A DNA stretch of 64,000 nucleotides, from contig NZ_WOTF01000001.1 in assembly GCF_011516935.1 (NCBI RefSeq), forward strand, positions 682,001 through 746,000. The letters run 5' to 3'. The position numbers were made by a program, and so were the translations under genes. Source of the stretch: Acetobacter farinalis (GTDB lineage: Bacteria; Pseudomonadota; Alphaproteobacteria; Acetobacterales; Acetobacteraceae). Of the stretch, positions 8,079-22,481 are shown piece by piece. Every line of letters begins with the position of its first letter. Position 1 is the first letter of the stretch. The notes under the pieces are model-generated. The model did not search any database and had not been told where the DNA came from. It saw only the letters and a program-made list of their open reading frames with translations.

Positions 8079-9089
8079 TTACGCCTCTAGCAGGACATCT
8101 GTGTAAAGCTCGGCAGGATCAGGCTCGGGACTGGTCTGCGCGAATTCAGCAGCATCGTTTACTGTCGCTTTGATATCGTCTTCAATTTTACGCAGGTTAT
8201 CGGCATCCACACCGGCATCGAGCAGAATCTGCCGCACATGCTCAATCGGATCCCGGTTTTTGCGGACTTCATCCACTTCTTCGCGTTTGCGGTATTTGGC
8301 CGGGTCGGACATGGAGTGGCCGCGATAGCGGTAGGTCATCATTTCCAGCAGGTAAGGCCCCTTGCCTGCCCGGCAATGCGCCACGGCTTCGGCTGCGGCT
8401 TCATGCACGGCGGCAACATCCATCCCGTCCACGCGCCGGCCGGGAATGCCCCACGGCTCTCCATTGCGCCAGAATTCATGAGAGGCCGAAGCACGCTCAA
8501 CACTGGTGCCCATGCCGTAAAGATTGTTCTCGATAATGAACAGGCAGGGCAGCTTATGAAGGGCGGCAAGGTTGAAACTCTCGTAAACCTGCCCCTGGTT
8601 GGCGGCGCCATCCCCAAAATAGGCAACCGAGACTTCATCTGTTTCACGATATTTATTGGCAAAAGCCAGACCGATACCCAGTGCGACCTGCGCGCCGACG
8701 ATCCCGTGTCCGCCATAGAAGTTTTTCTCGCGCGAGAACATGTGCATCGAGCCACCCTTGCCGTGCGAATAACCGGTGGCGCGGCCCGTCAGTTCCGCCA
8801 TCACGCCGCGCGGTTCCATGCCTGAGGCGAGCATCTGGCCGTGGTCACGATAGGAGGTGATCAGCTTGTCACCCTCCTTGAGGGTCATCTGAATACCGAC
8901 AACAACGGCTTCCTGCCCGATATACAGGTGGCAAAAACCGCCGATCAGGCCCATGCCGTAAAGCTGTCCGGCTTTTTCTTCAAATCGACGAATAAGCAGC
9001 ATTTCATGAAAAGCCTTCATGAATTGCTCACGGGTTAAGGATGGTCCATTACCCCCGGCACGTATTTTGCTTTTTTGCCCCGCCGTCAT
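8079..9089 (-). CDS. pdhA: Pyruvate dehydrogenase E1 alpha subunit
   Basis: A 336-residue thiamine-diphosphate enzyme subunit. The family blocks MLLIRRFEEKAGQLYGMGL, GFCHLYIGQEAV and the cofactor motif GDGAANQGQVYESFN (GDG...N) are present, with the phosphorylation-loop-like region YRYRGHSMSDPAKYR near residue 265. It is the first gene of pdhA-pdhB-pdhC-lpd on the minus strand. The ATG has a good AAGGA site 7 bases upstream. The roughly 125 bases before it, after moaC, must hold the operon promoter unless moaC transcription reads through. In many alphaproteobacteria eno precedes pdhA; here moaC does. Confidence 0.96.
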   Translation of the reverse strand: MTAGQKSKIRAGGNGPSLTREQFMKAFHEMLLIRRFEEKAGQLYGMGLIGGFCHLYIGQEAVVVGIQMTLKEGDKLITSYRDHGQMLASGMEPRGVMAELTGRATGYSHGKGGSMHMFSREKNFYGGHGIVGAQVALGIGLAFANKYRETDEVSVAYFGDGAANQGQVYESFNLAALHKLPCLFIIENNLYGMGTSVERASASHEFWRNGEPWGIPGRRVDGMDVAAVHEAAAEAVAHCRAGKGPYLLEMMTYRYRGHSMSDPAKYRKREEVDEVRKNRDPIEHVRQILLDAGVDADNLRKIEDDIKATVNDAAEFAQTSPEPDPAELYTDVLLEA

Positions 9090-9216
9090 CGGCTTTTCCT
9101 TATTAATGTGTCGTGTTCTGCTTTTAGAAATCCGCGCGCGGACGCGGGGTTTATGAAAACGAAGAAATCCGCATATGTCCGTCGTTTACCGGCTCAATCC
9201 TGCATGATCTTATCAT

Positions 9217-9717
9217 TCATTCCGCGTTGTAGTCGCCTGAACGGCCCCCGCTTTTATGCAGGAGCCGGATACCGTCAATTCTCATGCCGCGGTCAACTGC
9301 CTTACACATGTCATATAAAGTCAGTGCAGCAGCACTTGCTGCGGTTAACGCTTCCATTTCAACACCGGTTGCGCCCTTTGTTGCAACAGAAACCGTGATC
9401 TCGATTTTGTCATCTGCCGGAACCAGATCGACCGAAACACGGCTGAGCGCCAGAGGGTGGCAGAGCGGAATGATATCCGCCGTTTTTTTTGCCGCCATGA
9501 TACCCGCGATGCGGGCGGTGGCCAGAACATCACCCTTGGGCATGGCGCCTGAAACAATCAGCGCCAGAGTTTCGGGGCGCATGGAAATGCTGCCGGTTGC
9601 AACAGCTTTCCGGTAAGTGTCTGCTTTTTCGGAAATATCGACCATCCGCGCATGCCCTGCGGCGTCCAGATGAGTCAGCGTCTTCCCCGGTACGTCAGGC
9701 ACCTCAGGCAAATCCAA
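9217..9717 (-). CDS. moaC: Cyclic pyranopterin monophosphate synthase
   Basis: A MoaC-family protein of up to 166 residues for molybdenum cofactor synthesis, converting the 3',8-cyclo-GTP made by MoaA into cyclic pyranopterin monophosphate. [30 protein letters not shown] and [23 protein letters not shown] are the conserved blocks; the catalytic Lys lies in MCKAVD. No ATG precedes the conserved N terminus. Translation should begin at TTG 9717 or at the GTG five codons later, so the start is non-canonical and overlaps the end of trpC by up to 14 bases. Coupling to trpC is likely. Confidence 0.92.
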   Translation of the reverse strand: MDLPEVPDVPGKTLTHLDAAGHARMVDISEKADTYRKAVATGSISMRPETLALIVSGAMPKGDVLATARIAGIMAAKKTADIIPLCHPLALSRVSVDLVPADDKIEITVSVATKGATGVEMEALTAASAAALTLYDMCKAVDRGMRIDGIRLLHKSGGRSGDYNAE

Positions 9718-10576
9718 GCAGACCCCGCGCTGCTTGACCGGGGTCAGGCAGCCGCAGCAGGGATTCCCCTACCAGAAAGCCCGTTACACCAATATCAGCC
9801 AGACACATGATATCGTCATGCGTCTTGATGCCGCTTTCTGAAACAATAATCCGGTCAGGCGGCACAAGCGGTGTCAGACGTCTTGTTGTCTCAATATCGG
9901 TCTGTAACGTCTTGAGATTACGGTTGTTTATGCCGATGAGGAACGTGTCCAGCGCCAGAGCGCGGTTCAGTTCTTCTTCATCATGCACTTCCACCAGAAC
10001 ATCCATATCCAGCCCCTTGGCGTGGTCCACCAGAGCCAGAGCTTCCTCGTCTGTCAGAATGCACATGATGACAAGGATGCAGTCTGCTCCCAGCACCCGG
10101 CTCTCATAAACCTGCCAAGGGTCGATAATGAAATCCTTGCGCAAAACCGGCAGAGCGCAGGCAGCGCGGGCTGTCTGGAGGTCTTCATTCTGGCCATGGA
10201 AGCACGAGCTTTCCGTCAGCACGGACAGACACGCGGCACCAGCCTGCTCGTAGGCCGTAGCGATTTTTGCCGGATCATAGTTTTCGCGCAGAATGCCAGC
10301 CGAAGGAGAGGCCTTCTTGATTTCGGCAATCAGCCCGATAGTTCTATCCGCCGCTTTTTCCTTCAGGGCGCGACCGAACCCGCGCGGTGGCTCTTTCACA
10401 TCCTGCGCTTTGGCCATCATCTCTTTCAGAGGCACAAGAGTTGAACGGTGTTCAACCTCAACTCTTGTCCGTGCACAGATACGGGAGAGGACATCTGGCA
10501 GGTGGTCTGCCTGAATGCCAGCCTCCTCGGTGCATGTTCCTGCAGCGGACGAATTGGGTGCTTCGTTCATAATCAT
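9704..10576 (-). CDS. trpC: Indole-3-glycerol phosphate synthase
   Basis: A 290-residue TIM-barrel enzyme closing the ring of carboxyphenylaminodeoxyribulose phosphate in tryptophan synthesis. Motifs include [20 protein letters not shown] (substrate-binding Lys and Ser), [30 protein letters not shown] and [11 protein letters not shown]. There is no fused TrpF domain. Residues 1-25 are a poorly conserved extension; a second ATG two codons in (10570) has better spacing from the AGG ribosome site. The start overlaps the trpD stop as ATGA, and the 3' end overlaps moaC. Confidence 0.95.
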   Translation of the reverse strand: MIMNEAPNSSAAGTCTEEAGIQADHLPDVLSRICARTRVEVEHRSTLVPLKEMMAKAQDVKEPPRGFGRALKEKAADRTIGLIAEIKKASPSAGILRENYDPAKIATAYEQAGAACLSVLTESSCFHGQNEDLQTARAACALPVLRKDFIIDPWQVYESRVLGADCILVIMCILTDEEALALVDHAKGLDMDVLVEVHDEEELNRALALDTFLIGINNRNLKTLQTDIETTRRLTPLVPPDRIIVSESGIKTHDDIMCLADIGVTGFLVGESLLRLPDPGQAARGLLGFA

Positions 10577-11694
10577 CCTGTCATGTCTTGAGCATGCGCA
10601 CCAGAAGATGACGTACGCAAACCATTGAGCACCGCCAGTGCGGCACCATTATCCAGTACACGGCTGACATCGGCCACGCACTCTCTCAAAGCCTGAGGGT
10701 CTATCTGCAAACCCCGCAGGATGGAACGCTTTCCGGCCACATGAAGGGCACAGGCCGCGTTCAGCAAAACAGTATCACGATAAGCGCCACACGCGCCATT
10801 GAGCAAGGCTTCCAGAGCGTGCGCATTATACTCCGCATCTCCGCCCAGTATGGCAGATACTGGCGCACTGGGGAGGCCCGCCATCCCCGCCTCTACTACA
10901 AGGGTGTAAGAAGAACCGTTTTCAAGGGCTGCAACCTGAGTGGGCCCCGCGAGCGTCAGTTCATCAATTCCTTGTGTTTCTCCGGCAGGCTGCCCGCACA
11001 CAGCCCAGATCCGCTCGGAGCCAAGGCGATGCAGGACATCGACAACCAGAGGCAACCACTCGGGAGCGAAAACCCCGATCAACTGATTCTTGACGCATGC
11101 CGGATTGACCATTGGCCCCAGCAGATTGAACACCGTCCGGATCCCCAGCGACTTTCTGACAGGAGCGGCATGGCGCATGGCCGGGTGATGATGGGGGGCT
11201 GCCAGAAAGGTCAGGTTGTGCCGCGCAAGCTGGCGGGACAGTTCCGCCGGGTCTGCCAGCAGGGGTACCCCCAGAGCGGTCAGAACATCGGATGCGCCGG
11301 AGCGGGAGGAAACGGCCCGGTTCCCGTGTTTGGCAACGGGAACGCCGAGTGCCGCCAGCACGAAGGCCACGGCGGTTGAAACATTTAGGGTGCCATAATT
11401 GTCGCCCCCGGTTCCGCAGACATCAATCGTTCCGGGGGGAACCTGCGGGAGAGAAATCATGCGCCGCCTCAGGGCTGTAACAGCCCCCTGCACTTCTTCC
11501 GCCGTTTCTCCGCGCACGCGAAGCGCCATCAGAAAGGCGGCAACCCGCTCTGCTGGCAAAGTGCCTTCCATAATGACGCCGAAGGCGGCCTCAGACTCAG
11601 CCGGGGTCAGTATCCTGCCCTGCGCCAACGTGTTCAGAACTTTTGTGAAAAATGCGTCCTGAGTGTCTTCTGAAAAAGCGGATGCGTCCGGCAT
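10573..11694 (-). CDS. trpD: Anthranilate phosphoribosyltransferase
   Basis: A 373-residue enzyme that adds phosphoribose to anthranilate. The PRPP-binding motif VCGTGGDNYGTLNVSTA lies near residue 95, KHGNRAVSSRSGASDVL follows, and FNLLGPMVNPA is in the second half. The length is slightly above the usual 330-350 because of a short N-terminal leader and a tail of about 15 residues. It begins one base after the trpG stop (TGACATG) and overlaps trpC, so trpG, trpD and trpC are tightly coupled. Confidence 0.95.
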   Translation of the reverse strand: MPDASAFSEDTQDAFFTKVLNTLAQGRILTPAESEAAFGVIMEGTLPAERVAAFLMALRVRGETAEEVQGAVTALRRRMISLPQVPPGTIDVCGTGGDNYGTLNVSTAVAFVLAALGVPVAKHGNRAVSSRSGASDVLTALGVPLLADPAELSRQLARHNLTFLAAPHHHPAMRHAAPVRKSLGIRTVFNLLGPMVNPACVKNQLIGVFAPEWLPLVVDVLHRLGSERIWAVCGQPAGETQGIDELTLAGPTQVAALENGSSYTLVVEAGMAGLPSAPVSAILGGDAEYNAHALEALLNGACGAYRDTVLLNAACALHVAGKRSILRGLQIDPQALRECVADVSRVLDNGAALAVLNGLRTSSSGAHAQDMTG

Positions 11695-11695
11695 G

Positions 11696-12292
11696 TCAGA
11701 CCGCTATTTTCTTTTCGTTCCATGCGCGGGCTTCCTGAAGGAAATTGCGCAGAAGATCATGCCCGTATTCGGATGCGATGCTCTCAGGGTGAAACTGCAC
11801 GCCGGAGACAGGATACTGCGTGTGGCAGACACCCATAATCACACCGTCTTCCGTCCAGGCTGTGACAGCAAGACTGTCTGGAATGCTGGGTGGGTCCAGC
11901 GTCAGGCTATGGTAGCGCGTTGCGTTGAACGGATTGGGCAGGCCAGCAAAAACATCAGTCCCGTTATGAAAGACGGGACTGATCTTGCCGTGCATGGGCA
12001 CCGGAGCCCGAACCACTTTGGCGCCAAACACCTGCCCGATTGCCTGATGCCCCAGACACACGCCAAAAACGGGAATGTTTCCGGCTGCGGCAGCTATAAG
12101 GTCACAGCAGATTCCGGCCTCATTCGGTGAGCACGGCCCCGGTGAGAGCACAATGGCTTCCGGCCTGAGGGCCAGCGCATCCGCAACACTGAGAGAATCG
12201 TTGCGGCGCACATCACAGCGTTCACCCAGCTCGCCCAGATAGTGAACGAGATTGAAGGTAAAGCTGTCGTAATTATCGATCAGAAGGATCAT
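11696..12292 (-). CDS. trpG: Anthranilate synthase glutamine amidotransferase subunit
   Basis: A 198-residue class I glutamine amidotransferase supplying ammonia to TrpE. It starts with [18 protein letters not shown], has [12 protein letters not shown], the nucleophile Cys in [13 protein letters not shown], and the His-Glu part of the triad in [11 protein letters not shown]. In some bacteria this subunit also serves folate synthesis as PabA; with trpE 55 bases upstream and trpD directly downstream the tryptophan role is primary here. Confidence 0.94.
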   Translation of the reverse strand: MILLIDNYDSFTFNLVHYLGELGERCDVRRNDSLSVADALALRPEAIVLSPGPCSPNEAGICCDLIAAAAGNIPVFGVCLGHQAIGQVFGAKVVRAPVPMHGKISPVFHNGTDVFAGLPNPFNATRYHSLTLDPPSIPDSLAVTAWTEDGVIMGVCHTQYPVSGVQFHPESIASEYGHDLLRNFLQEARAWNEKKIAV

Positions 12293-12347
12293 GGTTTTAT
12301 GATGACCTTAATGCGGCGTGCGGGTCAAATGACGTACGTGCAAGAAC

Positions 12348-13886
12348 TCAGCTTTTTTCCCGCAGGGCATAATGAACGGCCTCTTCCGCGGCCCGGAAAA
12401 CGGCGCGGGCTTTATGATGCGTTTCTTCATATTCCAGTTCCGGAACGCTGTCAGCCACCACACCACATCCGGCCTGCACATGCATCATGCCATCCTTGAC
12501 GACAGCCATACGCAGCCCGATGCAGGTGTCCATATCGCCCCCTGCCCCGAAATATCCGATGCACCCGGAATAGGTCGCGCGGCGGCTGCGTTCGAACTCG
12601 TCAATGATTTCCATGGCGCGGATTTTGGGAGCCCCCGTCAGGGTGCCCGCCGGGAATGCCGCAACCAGCGCATCCAGCGCGCCCAGATCGGGGCGAATGG
12701 TGCCTTCCACAGTGGAGGAAATGTGCATGACGTGGCTGAACCGTTCAATGACGAACTGTTCCGTCACCCGCACAGAGCCGGGCTGGCACACACGGCCAAC
12801 ATCGTTCCGGCCCAGATCAATCAGCATCAGATGTTCGGCGCGTTCCTTGGCGTCGGCCAGCAGGTCCTGTTCCAGCCACGCGTCTTCTTCCGCATCTTTG
12901 CCACGGGGGCGCGTGCCGGCCAGTGGCCGGACAGTCATGGTGCCTTCGCGCAGCCGGACAAGAATTTCGGGTGAAGAGCCGACCAGAGAGAACGTGCCCA
13001 GATCCAGATGGAACAGAAACGGTGCCGGGTTAATGCGGCGCAGTGACCGGTACAGCGCGAGAGATGGAAGCGGGAATGGCGCGGAAAAACGCTGGCTGGG
13101 AACGACCTGAAACGCATCCCCGGCGGCAATATATTCCTGAATTTTCGTGACGACGTCACAGAATTCTTCGCGGGAGAAGGTCGAATGCGGCGCTTCGAAC
13201 GCTGGCGGAAGAGCGACTTCAGGCGTAGCCGGCAGGGCTCCGGCCAGACAGGTCCGTGCGCGGGCGAGCAGTGCATGGGCTTTATCCCACGCCACACCGG
13301 CATCCTCTCCAGCGGCAGGCCGCACGGGCGCCGCCAGAATCAGCTCATCGCTCACGGTATCAAAAACAGCAAACAGGCCGGGGCGCATCATGATGGCTTC
13401 CGGCAGGCCCAGATCATCCGGCGGGGCATCTGGCAGATATTCCATCTGCCGAACCATGTCATAGCCCACATAGCCGAACAGCCCTGCAATCATGGGCGGA
13501 AGCCCAGCGGGCAGATCAAGCTGTGTTTCGCGGATAAGCTGGCGCAGCGCATCAAGGGCCTTGCCTGCCACCGGGCGTGGAGCCTGCTCCGCGTTTTCCG
13601 GCGCATCATCTATCGTGACCTCGCCATTATGGCAGGTCCAGACCAGATCGGGTTTGAGGGCAATAACGGAATATCGCCCACGGGAAACCCCACCCTCAAC
13701 ACTTTCCAGCAGCAACGTGTGGCGGCCTGTGCCGCCATCAAACCCGGCCAGCCGAATATAGGCGGAAACCGGTGTCAGAAGGTCAGCCGGTTCAACCGAA
13801 AAAACGACGGATGATTTCCCGTCCGCCCACGCGGCCTGACAGGCCTCGCGCGAGGGAGAAGCCGCAATCCGTGCTGAAACACTCAT
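12348..13886 (-). CDS. trpE: Anthranilate synthase component I
   Basis: A 512-residue chorismate-binding enzyme making anthranilate from chorismate with ammonia from TrpG. The N-terminal domain has LLLESVEGG with the downstream SRGRYS, matching the tryptophan feedback site LLES. The catalytic domain includes DAFQVVPSQRFSAPF, FLFHLDLGTFSLVGSSPE, PLAGTRPRGKD, LIDLGRNDVGRV, GTLTGAPKIRAMEIIDE and YSGCIGYFG. Its ATG overlaps the ppiD stop (ATGA). I saw no leader peptide or attenuator at the gene start; the overlap leaves no room for one, so regulation would have to act upstream of ppiD. Confidence 0.96.
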   Translation of the reverse strand: MSVSARIAASPSREACQAAWADGKSSVVFSVEPADLLTPVSAYIRLAGFDGGTGRHTLLLESVEGGVSRGRYSVIALKPDLVWTCHNGEVTIDDAPENAEQAPRPVAGKALDALRQLIRETQLDLPAGLPPMIAGLFGYVGYDMVRQMEYLPDAPPDDLGLPEAIMMRPGLFAVFDTVSDELILAAPVRPAAGEDAGVAWDKAHALLARARTCLAGALPATPEVALPPAFEAPHSTFSREEFCDVVTKIQEYIAAGDAFQVVPSQRFSAPFPLPSLALYRSLRRINPAPFLFHLDLGTFSLVGSSPEILVRLREGTMTVRPLAGTRPRGKDAEEDAWLEQDLLADAKERAEHLMLIDLGRNDVGRVCQPGSVRVTEQFVIERFSHVMHISSTVEGTIRPDLGALDALVAAFPAGTLTGAPKIRAMEIIDEFERSRRATYSGCIGYFGAGGDMDTCIGLRMAVVKDGMMHVQAGCGVVADSVPELEYEETHHKARAVFRAAEEAVHYALREKS

Positions 13887-15802
13887 GGCGCCGTGCTTCC
13901 ATCAAGACCAAGGGAGGAGAGTGTGGCTGTCACGGCCCGTCGGATAATAACCGGCGGGGTTCGTTTGCTCAGGGCTTCTACATAGGAGGCCAGAAGATCA
14001 TCCCCTGTGGACTGCGTCAGCGCGGCTTTCAGGCGCTGGTAAGCCGGGAGATCCGCCATCGGGTTGGGAGTGGAAACCGCCGTGACGGTGGCGACGACAA
14101 ATTCTCCAGCAGATTCACCCATCACAGACTGCCCCGCCTTCATGCGCGGCAGTGTTTCCATGAGTTCGGACGGAATGGCCGGGTTGGGAGCGGAACGTGA
14201 GAATGTCAGGCCGTGCACGACCTGTGTTCCGGCTCCGGTAACGTTGGAGAGGCCACCTTTTTCCTGCGCGGCGGTGTAGAGGGCTGTTGCGCGCTCATCG
14301 GCGGCGTGCCGCCGGGCGTCCGCCTGCCACGCCGTCAGGACGCTGGCTTTTGCCTGATCGAATGTCAGCTGTGCGGCGGGTGTGGTGGTATCAACTTCAA
14401 CCGCATACCAGCTGTTGTCCGGCCCTTCTATCAGATTGGGGCGGGCGCCTTTGGCCTGGGTGAAAATCTGCTGCACCACGGCAGCGCGGAGCTTTCCGCT
14501 CGCGGGGAACGGTGCCGGGCTACCATCCTGCGTAGTGCCATTGATATCCAGCGTGCCAGCCGCAGCGGCGGCGCCAATGTCTGTCGGGATGGAGTCAAGA
14601 CCATTGCTGGCAATGGCATCCTGCAACTGACGGCTGCGCTCACTCACAACGGACGGTGCCTTGGCGGTCCGATACTGCTGGAGGATGTCTTTTTTCGCCA
14701 CATCATACGGTGTGTCTTTGGGGGGTGTGACTTTGGTCACGCGCAGCACAACCCACCCGCCTTCAGACTTGAAGGGCCCCTGAATCTGCCCCACCGGTGC
14801 GGCAAAAACAGCTTTGCTCAGCCCTTCAGAAGGAATGGTGGAAGGGCGCGCCCCCGGCATTTCAACGGATGCCCCCGCCTTGGCGGCCGCCTGCACGGCA
14901 GCCCAGTCGGCTCCTTTTGTCCACAAGTCGGCAATTGTGCGGGCCTGTGCTTCATCCGGCATGGTCACAACCTGCACATCGCGTGTTTCAGGCACGTGAT
15001 AGCGGTCGCTTTCTTCATCATAAACGCGGTGCAGGTCTTTTTCATCAATGGTGATGGTGTCCGCCACCGTGGCGGGAGAGAGCACGACAATACGCGCATG
15101 CCTGAATTCCGGGGTCCGGAAATTCCACAGGTGGTTGGCATAGTAGCGGCGCAGAACGGCGTCATCCGGCGCGGATGGGGTCGGCTGGTCTGCAAACGGA
15201 ATGCGCACAAGGTCAAGCGTGCGTGTCTGCATGCCAAAATCCGAGAGGCGTTTTGTCAGTGTGTCGGAAACGCTGGCGGCCTGCCCGATGGGCTGCAGCA
15301 TGGTGCGGCTGGCCAGATCATCACGCACCAGAGACAGGAAGCGCTGCTCCGTAATATCGCGTTCCCGCAGGCGCGCGTTCAGGATGTTCCGGTCAAACTG
15401 GCCATTGGCTCCCTTGAAGTAAGGGAGAGAGAACACTTCTTCCCGCACGGCCGAATCAGGCACAGACACCTTCAGGCGGCGTGCGGCATCCAGCAGCTCT
15501 GCCTGCCCGATCAGTCTTTGCAGAACCTGATAGGCCATTTGCTGCCGCATGGCCACGGGGACCTGTGCCGGGTCTGAAATGCCCATCTGCTTCGCAATGG
15601 CCGGCATTTCCCCCTGCAGGGCCTGCCCAAGCTCCGCTGAGCTGATGCGCTGCTGGCCGACTTTGGCCACGACGTCAGTCTCAGTGCCCATATAGCCGAG
15701 CACATCCCCCACCCCCCAGCCGATGAAAGCAAGGAAAATGACGATGGCGGAGACACGCCCAAGCCAGGATTCAACAAAAACGCGACGCAGATAGGAAATC
15801 AT
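13883..15802 (-). CDS. ppiD: Membrane-anchored periplasmic peptidyl-prolyl isomerase, PpiD/SurA type
   Basis: A 639-residue PpiD-like foldase. An N-terminal membrane anchor (about 12-32, SAIVIFLAFIGWGVGDVLGY) is followed by a SurA-type N-terminal chaperone region (EMPAIAKQMG, MAYQVLQRLIGQAELLDAAR). A weakly conserved parvulin-like domain appears near residues 240-360 (VPETRDVQVVTMPDEAQART, GGWVVLRVTKV), and then a second SurA-like C-terminal part. It should help fold outer-membrane and secreted proteins. The ATG at 15802 gives the normal cytoplasmic tail ahead of the anchor; upstream in-frame starts add non-family residues. It heads the trp run and is divergent from tpiA; this ppiD-trp association is frequent in alphaproteobacteria. 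Confidence 0.9.
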   Translation of the reverse strand: MISYLRRVFVESWLGRVSAIVIFLAFIGWGVGDVLGYMGTETDVVAKVGQQRISSAELGQALQGEMPAIAKQMGISDPAQVPVAMRQQMAYQVLQRLIGQAELLDAARRLKVSVPDSAVREEVFSLPYFKGANGQFDRNILNARLRERDITEQRFLSLVRDDLASRTMLQPIGQAASVSDTLTKRLSDFGMQTRTLDLVRIPFADQPTPSAPDDAVLRRYYANHLWNFRTPEFRHARIVVLSPATVADTITIDEKDLHRVYDEESDRYHVPETRDVQVVTMPDEAQARTIADLWTKGADWAAVQAAAKAGASVEMPGARPSTIPSEGLSKAVFAAPVGQIQGPFKSEGGWVVLRVTKVTPPKDTPYDVAKKDILQQYRTAKAPSVVSERSRQLQDAIASNGLDSIPTDIGAAAAAGTLDINGTTQDGSPAPFPASGKLRAAVVQQIFTQAKGARPNLIEGPDNSWYAVEVDTTTPAAQLTFDQAKASVLTAWQADARRHAADERATALYTAAQEKGGLSNVTGAGTQVVHGLTFSRSAPNPAIPSELMETLPRMKAGQSVMGESAGEFVVATVTAVSTPNPMADLPAYQRLKAALTQSTGDDLLASYVEALSKRTPPVIIRRAVTATLSSLGLDGSTAP

Positions 15803-16025
15803 GAACCCAAGGATCCGTAGGAGACAGAACACCATGCCACGGGCAAACCCGGGCGCGGCACCATAAGCGGAGCGGCCGCTCTTGACCAGCGGTAACGCAC
15901 CACAGCGGAATGAAACACGCACACAGCATCTTGCCCCACAGGCCGGGTGTATGGTTTAGCCTGTTTCTACGGCCCGAGTGGCGCGATGATGATGCGGGCA
16001 CAGGTAGCACGGAAGGACCCGGAGT

Positions 16026-16766
16026 ATGACCAGACAGATTATTGTCGGCAACTGGAAGATGAACGGCACCAGCCGTGATTCGCAGGCGCTTGTTGAGGCC
16101 CTGCTGGCAGGGCTTCCGGCCACGCTGCCGGATATCGTCATCTGCCCGCCCTTTACGCAGCTTGCCCTGGTGGCGGAGAAACTGAACTCTTCCCCCATCG
16201 CCCTGGGGGCGCAGGACTGTCATCAGAATGCTTCTGGCGCGCATACGGGTGATATTTCCCCCGCCATGCTTGCAGATCTTGGCGTTTCTTATGTCATTCT
16301 GGGTCACTCCGAACGCCGGCAGGAGCATGGCGAACTGGATGATACCGTGCGGGGAAAAGCCATTGCCGCGACACAGGCGGGCCTGACCCCCATTGTCTGT
16401 ATTGGTGAGACCGAAGAACAGCGGGAAAGCGGGCAGCATTTTGATACGCTTGGCTGGCAGATCAAAGGCTCCCTGCCCGACAATTTCACGGGTATTCTGG
16501 CATATGAACCCATCTGGGCCATCGGCACGGGGCGCGCTGCGACAGAGGAAGAAATTGCCGAAACCATGCACTTCCTGCGTGAAGAGCTGGTGCGTCAGTT
16601 TGGCGAGGCTGGCAAAACGCTCAGGATTCTGTATGGTGGCTCGGTTAATGCCAAGAATGCGGCTTCCATTTTGTCGATTGCAGATGTAGCAGGTGCCCTT
16701 GTCGGGGGTGCCAGCCTGAATGCAGAGGCATTCCTATCCATTATCGGCGCGGCGTCTGCTGCCTGA
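16026..16766 (+). CDS. tpiA: Triose-phosphate isomerase
   Basis: A 246-residue TIM. VGNWKMNG carries the substrate Lys, LGHSERRQ the electrophilic His, YEPIWAIGTGRAA the catalytic Glu and loop 6, and YGGSVNAKNA the phosphate-binding loop. It interconverts dihydroxyacetone phosphate and glyceraldehyde 3-phosphate in the cytoplasm, which also serves glycerol catabolism from the glp genes in this window. It is divergent from ppiD with about 220 bases between, and is followed by secG. Confidence 0.97.
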   Translation: MTRQIIVGNWKMNGTSRDSQALVEALLAGLPATLPDIVICPPFTQLALVAEKLNSSPIALGAQDCHQNASGAHTGDISPAMLADLGVSYVILGHSERRQEHGELDDTVRGKAIAATQAGLTPIVCIGETEEQRESGQHFDTLGWQIKGSLPDNFTGILAYEPIWAIGTGRAATEEEIAETMHFLREELVRQFGEAGKTLRILYGGSVNAKNAASILSIADVAGALVGGASLNAEAFLSIIGAASAA

Positions 16767-16792
16767 TTTCCGCACTTTATCGGGAACTCGAC

Positions 16793-17137
16793 ATGATTAC
16801 AGCCCTGCTGATTCTGCATATTTGCGTGACCATAGCCCTGATTGGCACTGTGCTGATCCAGCGCAGTGAAGGGGGCGGCCTTGGCATTGGCAGCAGTCAG
16901 GGCATGGGTGCGTTCATGTCCGGCCGTGGCACGGCAAACCTGCTGACCCGCACGACGGCAGTCCTTGCCGGGCTGTTCATGCTGCTGTCACTGGTGCTGG
17001 CGATTCTGAACCGCGGCTCCTCCACCGGGGCCGGGCATGATATTCTGGCTCAGCCGCCTGCCCCCGCTCCGGCTGCGGTTACGGCCCCGGTTCAGCCCGC
17101 TGCTCCGCCGGCAGCCCCGGCCCCGTCCAAACAGTAA
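16793..17137 (+). CDS. secG: Preprotein translocase subunit SecG
   Basis: A 114-residue SecG with two membrane segments (about residues 2-23 and 55-75) separated by the conserved Gly-rich turn QRSEGGGLGIGSSQGMGAF. A C-terminal tail rich in Ala and Pro is typical of alphaproteobacterial SecG. It assists SecYE in protein export. The position between tpiA and pyrG is conserved in many alphaproteobacteria. Confidence 0.95.
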   Translation: MITALLILHICVTIALIGTVLIQRSEGGGLGIGSSQGMGAFMSGRGTANLLTRTTAVLAGLFMLLSLVLAILNRGSSTGAGHDILAQPPAPAPAAVTAPVQPAAPPAAPAPSKQ

Positions 17138-17148
17138 CATGGTTCCCG

Positions 17149-17175
17149 CTCTCTCCTTCCCCAGGATGGAGAGAG
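17149..17175. repeat. 8-bp stem hairpin after secG
   Basis: CTCTCTCC pairs with GGAGAGAG around an 11-base loop, 12 bases after the secG stop. The following sequence is A-rich (AAAAAGAG) with only a weak T-rich stretch, so it is not a convincing terminator; pyrG follows on the same strand. Confidence 0.35.
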
Positions 17176-17204
17176 AAAAAGAGTCTTTATTCCTCTGCGC
17201 TTGA

Positions 17205-19741
<2,537 letters not shown>

Positions 19742-19776
19742 CGTCCGGGCGGAATCGCAGCACGCACCTCTTGGGA

Positions 19777-19817
19777 AGCGGAAAGTCGGGGCATAACGCC
19801 CTGCTTTCCGCTTTTTT
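19777..19817 (+). terminator. Intrinsic terminator after kdsA
   Basis: AGCGGAAAG pairs with CTTTCCGCT around an 18-base loop and is followed directly by a T run. It ends the tpiA-secG-pyrG-kdsA transcript. Confidence 0.85.
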
Positions 19818-19880
19818 GTTATCTGCCCAGCCGGGATGGGTCATCCTTGGTTTCCTGAAGACAGTCGCTGCCCGGCAGGC

Positions 19881-19909
19881 AAAAAAATAGGGAGCCACAA
19901 GGGCTCCCC
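19881..19909 (-). terminator. Intrinsic terminator after gyrB
   Basis: On the minus strand GGGGAGCC pairs with GGCTCCC across a five-base loop and is followed by TATTTTTTT. It lies 28 bases after the gyrB stop. Confidence 0.88.
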
Positions 19910-19936
19910 ATCAGCCAGACGGCAAGGCAATGCGCC

Positions 19937-22417
<2,481 letters not shown>

Positions 22418-22481
22418 TTATACTCCGGCCAGTGCAGTCCGACCAGATTGGAAGGTCTTTTTTATGGGATTGTTTCCCGAT

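Noticed and set aside
14213-15577. Plus-strand ORF of 454 codons
   Set aside because: It is antisense to ppiD, with composition typical of a shadow frame.
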